A stretch of DNA of 15,832 nucleotides, taken from an uncultured Verrucomicrobiota bacterium. GTDB taxonomy: Bacteria; Verrucomicrobiota; Kiritimatiellia; RFP12; UBA1067. The stretch lies in the NCBI GenBank assembly GCA_945947925.1, contig CAMEZU010000018.1:1-15832 (forward strand). The letters run 5' to 3'. A program made the position numbers and the translations under genes. Shown in pieces: positions 1 through 6,938 of this stretch. The notes below the pieces were generated by a model. The model had not been told where the DNA came from, made no database searches, and saw only the letters and a program-made list of their open reading frames with translations. Every line of letters begins with the position of its first letter. The stretch's first letter is position 1.

Positions 1-35
1 AAGGCGCTGCGGGCAACTGCGGCGCCTTTTGTTTT
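1..35 (+). terminator. Rho-independent terminator of an upstream gene
   Basis: A 10-bp stem (1-10 with 19-28, one G-U wobble at position 8) encloses an 8-base loop (11-18). A T-rich tract follows at 27-35 (TTTTGTTTT). This is the standard intrinsic terminator layout on the + strand. The gene it ends lies outside the window to the left. It also separates that gene from the ilvC promoter at 81-90. Confidence 0.85.
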
Positions 36-80
36 CGCGCGTCTCACGTCTCTTGTCCTATACCCAAACACTAAAATTTG

Positions 81-90
81 TGATATAATA
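81..90 (+). promoter_or_regulatory. Extended -10 promoter of ilvC operon
   Basis: TGATATAATA contains a perfect extended -10 element: TG at 81-82, one base, then TATAAT at 84-89. There is no convincing -35 hexamer 16-18 bases upstream, which is typical of extended -10 promoters. Transcription should start near 96, giving a leader of about 31 bases. That is too short for a leader-peptide attenuator or riboswitch. A Shine-Dalgarno sequence (AAGGA, 113-117) sits 9 bases before the ilvC ATG. The identical 10-mer recurs at 11555-11564. Confidence 0.8.
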
Positions 91-126
91 TCCGCCAATC
101 GTTTTCCAAACGAAGGAATAACTACA

Positions 127-1236
127 ATGAAGATTAAGTTCGGTACCGTCGCAGAAAACATCACGACCCGCAAGGAGTTCCCGCTCAAGAAGGCGCAGCA
201 GGTTCTCAAGGGCAAGACCATCGCCGTCCTCGGCTATGGCATCCAGGGTCCGGGCCAGGCGCTCAACATGCGTGACAACGGCTTCAACGTCATCGTCGGA
301 CAGCGCAAGTCGACGAAGGCCAACTCCAGCTGGATGCGCGCGAAGAAGGACGGTTGGGTCGAGGGCAAGACGCTCTTCGGTATCGAAGAGGCCGCTGACA
401 AGGGCGACATCATCATGCTGCTCGTCTCCGACGGTTCCGTTCCGCAGGTCTGGAAGCAGATCGAGAAGTACGTGACGCCGGGCAAGTACCTCTACTTCTC
501 CCACGGTTTCGGTCTCGTCTACAACAAGCTCACCGGCATCAAGCCGCAGAAGGGCGTCGGCTGCGTGATGGTGGCCCCGAAGGGCTCCGGTACGTCGGTC
601 CGCCGCAACTTCCTCTCCGGCGCGGGCATCAACAGCTCGTTCGCGTTCGAGCCGAACGGCATGAAGGCGAAGCAGGTCGAGGAGGTCACGAAGGCAATCG
701 GCATCGGCATCGGTTCGGGTTACCTCTTCCCGACCACGTTCCAGAACGAAGTGACGTCCGACCTCGTCGGCGAGCGCGGCATCCTGATGGGTGCGCTCGC
801 GGGTGTGATGGAAGCGCAGTTCGAGACGCTCCGTGCGAACGGCCACAGCCCGTCCGAGGCGTTCAACGAGACCTGCGAGGAGCTCACGCAGTCGCTCATC
901 CGTCTCGTTGACGAGAACGGTATGGACTGGATGTACGGCAACTGCTCGCAGACGGCGCAGCATGGCGCGCTCAAGTGGCGCCCCGCGTTCAAGAAGGCGA
1001 CGCTCCCGGTCTTCAAGAAGCTCTACAAGAGCGTGAAGACGATGCAGGAGGCGAAGGAAGTCATCCGCGACACGGGCTGCCCGGACTACAAGGAGAAGAT
1101 GCTCGCGAAGCTCGAGGAGCTCCACAACCACGAGATGTGGCTCGCCGGTGCGGCGGTCCGCTCGCTCCGTCCGCACGAGGCCGCCAAGGGCAACGCCGCT
1201 TCCGCGGGTTGGGGCGGCCGCAAGATCGTCAAGTAA
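127..1236 (+). CDS. ilvC: Ketol-acid reductoisomerase (NAD(P)H)
   Basis: This is the second enzyme of branched-chain amino acid synthesis. It isomerises and reduces acetolactate or acetohydroxybutyrate to the dihydroxy acid, using Mg2+ and NAD(P)H in the cytoplasm. The protein has 369 aa. The Rossmann motif GYGIQGPGQA is at 36-45, followed by an Arg/Lys/Ser-rich cofactor loop after R60. SHGF with H126 and the PKG segment (151-153) are present. The metal-binding TSDLVGERG block (210-218) supplies D212 and E216, and ETCEELTQSL follows at 248-257. The sequence resembles the short (about 350 aa) Bacteroidetes-type enzyme, with about 15 extra residues at the C-terminus ending GWGGRKIVK. The start is fixed by AAGGA 9 bases upstream. 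The gene leads the operon; its TAA overlaps the next ATG by one base. No ilvB, ilvN, ilvD or leu genes are nearby, so it is separated from the rest of its pathway. Confidence 0.97.
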   Translation: MKIKFGTVAENITTRKEFPLKKAQQVLKGKTIAVLGYGIQGPGQALNMRDNGFNVIVGQRKSTKANSSWMRAKKDGWVEGKTLFGIEEAADKGDIIMLLVSDGSVPQVWKQIEKYVTPGKYLYFSHGFGLVYNKLTGIKPQKGVGCVMVAPKGSGTSVRRNFLSGAGINSSFAFEPNGMKAKQVEEVTKAIGIGIGSGYLFPTTFQNEVTSDLVGERGILMGALAGVMEAQFETLRANGHSPSEAFNETCEELTQSLIRLVDENGMDWMYGNCSQTAQHGALKWRPAFKKATLPVFKKLYKSVKTMQEAKEVIRDTGCPDYKEKMLAKLEELHNHEMWLAGAAVRSLRPHEAAKGNAASAGWGGRKIVK

Positions 1237-2450
1237 TGGTCCGATTCCGTTACTTGTTGACACTGGCATTGGCCGCGGGGATTTCCCTCGCGGCCTGTGC
1301 CGCTTCTAAGGTTCGTCTCGTCTACGGCAAGGACTGGAGCCGCGCGGGGCGTGCCCTGAAGACGACGCTGACGAGTTCGGCGTTCAAGACGGCGGCCAAG
1401 GGGCGCTATGTCGTCGAGCTGGTCGAGGAGAGCGGCAACAAGGCGGTCGAGGGCAATCTCGGCTCGTGGAAGCTGCCCTGCGTCTTTCTCATTTCCGAGG
1501 CCGGCAACTGCTATCTCGTGATGGACAACGTGCCTCACGACGCGTCGGCGGAGCGGCTGGTGTCGCTCTTCAATCGGGCGGATGCCATTCGGGTGGCGGC
1601 GGAGAAGGGCGGGCTTGCGACGGCGGACGCGTGCGGCGAGTTCCTGCAGAAGATGGAGCGCTACGTGGGCGGTCCGCGCCGAGTGGTCTCGAAGGGCTTC
1701 TTCGAGAACGTCTTCGAGAAGCTGAAGAAGCTCGATCCTCAGGACGAGACGGGCTGGCAGCGTCATTTCACGCTGGGCCTGGAACTGGACAAGCACACGA
1801 AGGCGGACGGCCTGGAGCTGGTGATCAAGGCCAACGAGTTCCGCGAGAAGGGGCAGATGACGGACGGACAGTCCTTCATCGACAACGAGAAGAAGAAGCC
1901 TCGCCAGCACCTGTCGAAGGAGCAGCTGCAGGGCATCCTGATGGCGCAGTTCGCGCTCTATCGCGAAGACGCCTCCAAGGCGGAGGAAATGGACCGGATT
2001 CTCCTGAAGGTCGCGGAGTATGACGAGACGACGTTGTGGGGCTCGGCGGCCCTCGGCTGGCTCAACCTTCGCAACAAGCCGCCCTTGTCGGTCTACTGGG
2101 GCTGGCACAAGGGTGATTTCACGGGCTCGCGCTTCACGCAGACGGTGAAGTACGGCGTTGGTCAAGCCTTCCCGAAGGCGGGCAAGTACACGATCCGATT
2201 CGCCAACGAGTCGGGCTCTCCGGTCAAGTTCGAGTCGGTGACGCTGATGGCCGGCAAGGTGGCTGTCAAGACGCTCAAGAACCCGTCTTGCGACCTCGGC
2301 GCTTACACGTTTGAGTTCGATCTGACCCGCGAGTACCGCGGGAAGATCACGTCGATGATCGTCAAGGGCGACGCTCCGGCGACGGGCGACTCGTCCGGCA
2401 AAATCGCGATCGCGCGTTCGGTTCTCCGTCCGCGCAAAGAGGTGAAATGA
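1236..2450 (+). CDS. Secreted thioredoxin-like lipoprotein lacking CXXC
   Basis: The protein has 404 aa and I cannot name a family. The chosen ATG overlaps the ilvC stop and begins a clear signal peptide (MVRFRYLLTLALAAG). A good lipobox LAAC (18-21, C21) follows, so it is probably a lipoprotein. Residues 26-118 look like a thioredoxin fold. A beta strand leads to DWSRAGRAL (33-41), where W34 sits as in thioredoxins but the CXXC is replaced by SRAG. LPCVFLI (80-86) supplies the expected cis-proline strand. The middle (120-280) is helical and charged. The C-terminus (about 288-395) is beta-rich, with repeated alternating strands such as GKYTIRFANESG, and suggests a jelly-roll or carbohydrate-binding-like sandwich. 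The open frame extends upstream to 975, but that stretch lies inside ilvC and lacks a signal peptide. A structural or recognition role is inferred, not catalysis. Confidence 0.8.
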   Translation: MVRFRYLLTLALAAGISLAACAASKVRLVYGKDWSRAGRALKTTLTSSAFKTAAKGRYVVELVEESGNKAVEGNLGSWKLPCVFLISEAGNCYLVMDNVPHDASAERLVSLFNRADAIRVAAEKGGLATADACGEFLQKMERYVGGPRRVVSKGFFENVFEKLKKLDPQDETGWQRHFTLGLELDKHTKADGLELVIKANEFREKGQMTDGQSFIDNEKKKPRQHLSKEQLQGILMAQFALYREDASKAEEMDRILLKVAEYDETTLWGSAALGWLNLRNKPPLSVYWGWHKGDFTGSRFTQTVKYGVGQAFPKAGKYTIRFANESGSPVKFESVTLMAGKVAVKTLKNPSCDLGAYTFEFDLTREYRGKITSMIVKGDAPATGDSSGKIAIARSVLRPRKEVK

Positions 2451-4468
2451 GCGAGGGCGCGTTTTTTCAGGACCTGGCGATGCTCATGGCCGTCGCTGGC
2501 CTGACGTCGGTTCTGTTTGCGCGCCTGAACTGGCCGAAGGCCATCGGCTACATCCTCGCGGGCGTTCTCCTCTCGCCGCACGTCTGGCACGGTTCGGCGC
2601 TGGCGGACGTCTCGTCCGTGCAGACGATCGGCCAGCTCGGCATCGTCTTCCTCATGTTCACGATGGGCCTCGGTCTCTCGACGTCGACGCTGAAGCGGGT
2701 GGGGCACGTCGCCCTGCCCACGGCGATGCTCGACACCGTCGTCATGGTCGCGCTCGGCTACACGATCGGCCGCCGGTGCTTCGGCTGGGAGACGGTGCCC
2801 TCGCTCTTCCTCGGCGCGGCGATCTGCGACTCGGCGACGACGCTTCTCGCGAAGGTGATTGACGAGCTGAACTGGGGTCGACGTTCGTTCGTTCGCTACG
2901 TCCTCGGCACCTCGGTCTGCGAGGACATCGTCTGCGTCGGCGTCATCGCCCTCATCACGGGTTTCGCCAACGGCGGCGGCATGAGCTTCGCCGCGCTCGG
3001 GCGCTCGCTCGGCGGACTGGCGCTCTTCTTCGTGGCGACGCTCTTCTTCGGACTCGTCTTCGTGCCGCGGTTCCTCACGCTCATCGCGACGCGCCGGGAC
3101 GACGAGACGCTGCTCCTGGCGCTGCTCGGCTGCTGCTTCTTCGTCAGCTACGTCGCCTACCGGCTTGACTTCTCCCTGGCGCTCGGCGCCTTCCTGATCG
3201 GCGTGGTCGGCGCGGGGTCGGACGTTCGGGCGCGGCTGGCGCGTCTCGTCGAGCCGCTGCGCTCGATGTTCGCGGCGGTCTTCTTCGTGTCGGTCGGCCT
3301 GCTGGTCGATCCCGCAGCCTGCTGGCATCACCTGCCGGCCATTCTGCTGCTGACGGCCGTGGTGATGCTGGGCAAGTTCACGAACTGCACGTTCGGCGCG
3401 GTCGCCTCGGGCCTCGAGCTGAAGACCGCCGTCCAGATGGGCCTTTCGCTCGCGCAGATCGGCGAGTTCGCCTTCATGGTCGCGCTCCTGTACGTGACGG
3501 TGACGGGCGATTTCTCGAAGCCGATGTATCCGATCGTCGTCGGCGTCTCGATCCTGACGACGGTTCTCAATCCGCTGATGATCCGCCTGTCGGACCGTGC
3601 CGGCACGTGGGTCGAGTCGGCCTGTCCGCTCCGCGTCCGCAAGGTGCTCGACGGCTACCGCGGTTTCCTGGCGCGTTACCGCGAGACGGAAGGCGACGCG
3701 AAGCACGCGGCCGTGCGGCACCAGTTCGGCGCGCTCGTCTTCTGCTGGGCGCTCAGCGTCGCCGTCGCGATGGCGGTGTCGCTCCTGAACGGCAGGGACT
3801 GGTCGCGCCTCTCGGTCTTCTTCGAGGCGCACAAGCGGATCTTCTTCTGCCTGGCGATGAACGTCGTCTTGGTGTCGATGCTGGCCATCGTCCTGCGCCA
3901 GGCCCGGGCGCTCGCGAACGGCGTGACGGACATCCTCGTCGGCAGCGGCGAGGCGCGCTGGCAGCTCGCCGTCCGCCACGTGACGCGCTTCACCACCCTC
4001 GCGCTGGTCGTCGGGCTCGCCTTTCTTCAGATCACGATCATCAACATCAACCTCGCTCCGACCGAATGGTGGGCCCGGTGCGTCGTCGCCGGCGTCCTGC
4101 TGGCGGCCGCGCTCTTCGGCTGGCGGTTCTTCGCGAAGGCGGGCCGTGATGCGGCGGCCAGCTTCAGCGAGGCGCTGAGGACGGACGAGCGGCTCGCCCG
4201 CATCTCCCGCGAGGTGACGTTCTCGCTGCCCGAGGATTCCGTCGGCAGCCTCGTCGTCCCCGCGCTGTCGCCCGCCATCGGCGTGACGATCGGCGCGCTC
4301 AACATCCGCGCCAAGACCGGCGCCCTCGTCGTGGCCGTCGAGCGCGAAGGGGAGAAGATCCGTCACGTCGGCCCGGAATTCTCCTTCCTGGCCGGCGATT
4401 CGCTTACCGTGATCGGCGACGGCGGACAGATCGCCGCGCTCAAGGACCTGCTGGGAGTCGTCGCATGA
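2447..4468 (+). CDS. CPA2-family monovalent cation:H+ antiporter with TrkA-C domain
   Basis: This 673-aa polytopic membrane protein exchanges K+ or Na+ for protons, by family. Kef/NapA-type motifs are visible: GYILAGVLL (34-42), IGQLGIVFLMFTMGL (61-75), the acidic pair E159-D160 in SVCEDI, a membrane Lys at 310 and GLSLAQIGEFAFMVA (332-346). KefB/C proteins have Gln-Asp at the acidic position and NapA has Asp-Asp; Glu-Asp here keeps two acids. After the 12-13 TM core (to about 382), four more predicted helices occur between about 425 and 555, in the region where a Kef protein would carry an RCK_N NAD-binding domain. The last 85 residues resemble a TrkA-C/RCK_C ligand-binding domain (LAGDSLTVIGDGGQ). 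The start overlaps the previous gene by ATGA, with GAGG 4 bases upstream. The transported ion cannot be read from the sequence. Confidence 0.88.
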   Translation: MSEGAFFQDLAMLMAVAGLTSVLFARLNWPKAIGYILAGVLLSPHVWHGSALADVSSVQTIGQLGIVFLMFTMGLGLSTSTLKRVGHVALPTAMLDTVVMVALGYTIGRRCFGWETVPSLFLGAAICDSATTLLAKVIDELNWGRRSFVRYVLGTSVCEDIVCVGVIALITGFANGGGMSFAALGRSLGGLALFFVATLFFGLVFVPRFLTLIATRRDDETLLLALLGCCFFVSYVAYRLDFSLALGAFLIGVVGAGSDVRARLARLVEPLRSMFAAVFFVSVGLLVDPAACWHHLPAILLLTAVVMLGKFTNCTFGAVASGLELKTAVQMGLSLAQIGEFAFMVALLYVTVTGDFSKPMYPIVVGVSILTTVLNPLMIRLSDRAGTWVESACPLRVRKVLDGYRGFLARYRETEGDAKHAAVRHQFGALVFCWALSVAVAMAVSLLNGRDWSRLSVFFEAHKRIFFCLAMNVVLVSMLAIVLRQARALANGVTDILVGSGEARWQLAVRHVTRFTTLALVVGLAFLQITIININLAPTEWWARCVVAGVLLAAALFGWRFFAKAGRDAAASFSEALRTDERLARISREVTFSLPEDSVGSLVVPALSPAIGVTIGALNIRAKTGALVVAVEREGEKIRHVGPEFSFLAGDSLTVIGDGGQIAALKDLLGVVA

Positions 4469-5211
4469 AACGCCGCAACACCATCGTCATCGCCGTCGTC
4501 ATCGCCCTGCTGCTCGCCTGCGGCATTGCCGGCCAGGTCGTGCTCTCGCGCCACCGTCCCGGCAACGCGCCCGCCGTCGGCGAAAGCGTTATCGCGACGC
4601 TGGGCGGATTCCGTTCCCTCGCGGCGGAGGTCATCTGGTTCCGTGCCGACCGCCTGCAGGACGAGGGTCGCTTCGGCGAGCTTGTGCAGCTCACGTCCAT
4701 GCTCACCTGGCTCGAGCCGCACGATGCCGAGGTCTGGACGTATTCCGCCTGGAACCTCGCGTACAACGTCTCGTGCCGCATGCCGCGCGTCGAGGACCGC
4801 TGGTCCTGGGTGCATGCCGGCATCCGTCTCCTGCGCGACGAGGGCCTTAAGTGGAATCCGACGGAGGCCAACATCTACCGCGAGCTCGCGTTCATCTTCG
4901 AGCTGAAGGTCGGCACGGACAAGTTCGACCCCGACGCACGCCTCTACCAGAAGGAGTGGCGGCGGATCGTCGAGGACGTGCAGGCGCGCGGAGCCTGGGA
5001 CGAGATCGGCATGGATCCTGCGAAAATGGCCGAGGTCGAGGCCGCCTACGACATTTCCGACTGGACCAACGCCGAGGCCTCGGCCATCTACTGGGCCCAT
5101 CTCGGCATCCCCCACGCCTCGGGCCACATGAAGCTCCTGCTGCAGGAGACGATCCGCCAGGCGCGGATTCTCTACGACGACCCCAACCGAAAGGACGCGC
5201 CCGCCGAATGA
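4465..5211 (+). CDS. Membrane-anchored TPR-like protein
   Basis: The protein has 248 aa. An N-terminal membrane anchor (residues 6-28, after MKRRN) is followed by a periplasmic or extracytoplasmic helical part. Residues 44-105 (LGGFRSLAAEVIWFRADRLQ, then WLEPHDAEVWTYSAWNLAYN) look like paired TPR-type helices, and further helices run to 240 (IYRELAFIFE; AIYWAHLG). Proteins with this LGGFR...W.RA..LQ layout occur in Verrucomicrobiota-type genomes; that statement comes from memory of the family and was not searched. The ATG overlaps the antiporter stop by 4 bases and has GGGAG 7 bases upstream. The role is unknown. A scaffold for the neighbouring secreted proteins is a reasonable guess from the repeat type and from co-transcription. 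Confidence 0.75.
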   Translation: MKRRNTIVIAVVIALLLACGIAGQVVLSRHRPGNAPAVGESVIATLGGFRSLAAEVIWFRADRLQDEGRFGELVQLTSMLTWLEPHDAEVWTYSAWNLAYNVSCRMPRVEDRWSWVHAGIRLLRDEGLKWNPTEANIYRELAFIFELKVGTDKFDPDARLYQKEWRRIVEDVQARGAWDEIGMDPAKMAEVEAAYDISDWTNAEASAIYWAHLGIPHASGHMKLLLQETIRQARILYDDPNRKDAPAE

Positions 5212-6938
5212 CGACCTTCTTCCGCCAGATTGCGCCCTGTGCGCTGCTTGCCGTCGCCGCGTCCGCTCTTCGGGCGGCGGAGGTGTCCGTGCGCACCTCC
5301 CGCGCCGTCGCCGGCTGCGACTCGGTCTGGATGGTCACGGTGAACGCGCCCGGCGAGGTGGAGTCCTCGGTCCTCGACGCTGACGGACACCCTGTCGCCG
5401 GGCCGTTCGCCGCGAAGCAGTTCTCGGTCGCCGACGTGACGCCGTGGACGGCCGAACGGCCGGTCTGCTACACGCTCGTGACGGAAGGCGAGGACGGCCG
5501 CACCGAGACGGTCTTCGGTTTCTCCGAACAGGTCCTGCGCGACCGTCGACTCTTCGTCAACGACACGCCCGTACGCCTTAAGCTCGGTCCGCGCGAATGG
5601 AACGGCAACACCGTTTCCGCAGAAACCTGCACGGCGGCCGAGGCTTGGACCAACGGACTCTACCGCATCGCGCCCGAGCACCTGACGCAGCTGGACGTCC
5701 TGCGTCCCCGCCTCCTCCCCGAGGCCACGCGGCATTTCTTCCAGGACTGGTCCGTCAAGGCGACGAACTACTGCCAGCGCTTTGTGGTCGCGAACCGCTG
5801 TTCCTTCCTGACGGGAAACGACGTCACCCTGCGCTGGACGCTCCTCGTGGACGGCGAGGAGCGGGACGACGGGACGGTCGACCTCCTGGGCCTCAAGCCC
5901 GGCCAGCAGTCGGCCTTCGACATGCCGCCCGAGGTCATCGCCGCCCGCTACCGCGAGGGGACGGTCAGCGTCCGCTTCTCCTTCTTCCGCAAGGGCTCGT
6001 TCTTCGGCGCGGCGGAGAAAATCGCCGAAGACCAGGTCGATCTCGTCGCCTCGCGCGAGCTGAACGCACTTGGTCTGCGGAAGCACAGCTGGCTCGACGC
6101 CGTCACCTTCGGACTGCTGCAGGACAAGGTCGGGTATGCCGAGGCGAAGGAGGACGAGACGACCGTTCGCCGCTTCACGACGGGCAAGGCTGTCTTTACC
6201 TTCAAGGAGGACTGGGGACGCCAGGTGACGTATGCGAAACGGGGCGTCTGGTCCGACACGCCGCTGGTGGCGGATCTCTTTCCTGTGCGTTCGCGTCCGG
6301 ATGCCAACGGCTGGATCGAGCTGGCCTATCCGCCGCAGCCGGTCGCGTCGCGCGACGGCGCGCTCGCGTTCTCGGATCGGCGGGAGACGCACGGACTGAT
6401 CGTCGCCCAGCGATGGACCGTTTATCCGGACGGCACCGTTGCCTGCCGGTCGCGCTTGAGGGTTTCGGTTCCGTCGGACCGGAAGGAGCGCCTGGGCTTC
6501 GGCCTTGTGCTGCCGCGCCGGCCGGCCCGGTCGCCGTTCTTCCTTTTCAGCCGGCCGCTCGGGTCCGACGTGGATGTCGAATGGTTCGGCCTCGGTCCGC
6601 AGTCCATGATGGCGCCCGGGGAGACGGAAGGGGCGTTCCTCGGCCGCTGGAAGACGACGGCGGACATGGCGCTCGCCGTGGAGGGCGTGCGCGGCATCCG
6701 GGTCGGGGATCTCACCGTACGGACGCTCGGCGCGCCGTTCGCCGTCACCCTGTGGGGCGACGAGGACGGAACAAACCTCAACCTTCGCGGCGAGCCGGAT
6801 GAAGACGGCGTCGTGGACCTGTCCTTTACCCTGTCCGTCGGCGACGGTGACCTGACCGCCCGCACCCCTGCGGACGACGAGCCGCTTGATTTTCCAACCG
6901 CTGTTGAACCAACCTCCAAGAGGAGTGAAACGAAATGA
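5208..6938 (+). CDS. Secreted LacZ-like (GH2-related) protein without catalytic barrel
   Basis: The protein has 576 aa. It has a signal peptide (1-23, cleavage near LRA-AEV). Residues about 26-107 resemble the GH2 Ig-like domain: WTAERPVCYTLV (80-91), then FGFSEQVLRDRRLFVNDTPV (103-122), equivalent to the GFR...NGKPV.LKG segment that precedes the LacZ TIM barrel. Residues about 183-279 resemble LacZ domain 4 (ANRCSF, LRWTLLVDGE, LKPGQQ, AEDQVDL). Residues about 315-545 resemble the Bgal_small_N domain (GKAVFTF, RSRPDANG where LacZ has RAPTDND, and VEWFGLGPQSM, 457-467). Only about 45 residues lie between the first two parts, so the roughly 300-residue barrel and both catalytic glutamates are missing, as is the N-terminal sugar-binding domain. 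It is most likely a non-enzymatic, perhaps glycan-binding, descendant. Domain calls are by eye. It overlaps its neighbours by 4 bases on both sides. Confidence 0.75.
   Translation: MTTFFRQIAPCALLAVAASALRAAEVSVRTSRAVAGCDSVWMVTVNAPGEVESSVLDADGHPVAGPFAAKQFSVADVTPWTAERPVCYTLVTEGEDGRTETVFGFSEQVLRDRRLFVNDTPVRLKLGPREWNGNTVSAETCTAAEAWTNGLYRIAPEHLTQLDVLRPRLLPEATRHFFQDWSVKATNYCQRFVVANRCSFLTGNDVTLRWTLLVDGEERDDGTVDLLGLKPGQQSAFDMPPEVIAARYREGTVSVRFSFFRKGSFFGAAEKIAEDQVDLVASRELNALGLRKHSWLDAVTFGLLQDKVGYAEAKEDETTVRRFTTGKAVFTFKEDWGRQVTYAKRGVWSDTPLVADLFPVRSRPDANGWIELAYPPQPVASRDGALAFSDRRETHGLIVAQRWTVYPDGTVACRSRLRVSVPSDRKERLGFGLVLPRRPARSPFFLFSRPLGSDVDVEWFGLGPQSMMAPGETEGAFLGRWKTTADMALAVEGVRGIRVGDLTVRTLGAPFAVTLWGDEDGTNLNLRGEPDEDGVVDLSFTLSVGDGDLTARTPADDEPLDFPTAVEPTSKRSETK

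Noticed and set aside
36..126. Leader-peptide attenuator or riboswitch for ilvC
   Set aside because: The predicted leader is only about 31 bases, with no branched-chain codon run and no terminator hairpin.
975..1235. Upstream extension of the lipoprotein reading frame into ilvC
   Set aside because: The extension is an out-of-frame shadow of ilvC, whereas the ATG at 1236 is followed by a proper signal peptide and lipobox.
58..1269. Long antisense open frame opposite ilvC (and similar ones at 2303-4366, 8700-10451, 1086-2165)
   Set aside because: They mirror well-supported + strand genes, are Arg/Leu/Asp/Glu-rich low-complexity products of GC-rich codon structure, and match no family I recognise.
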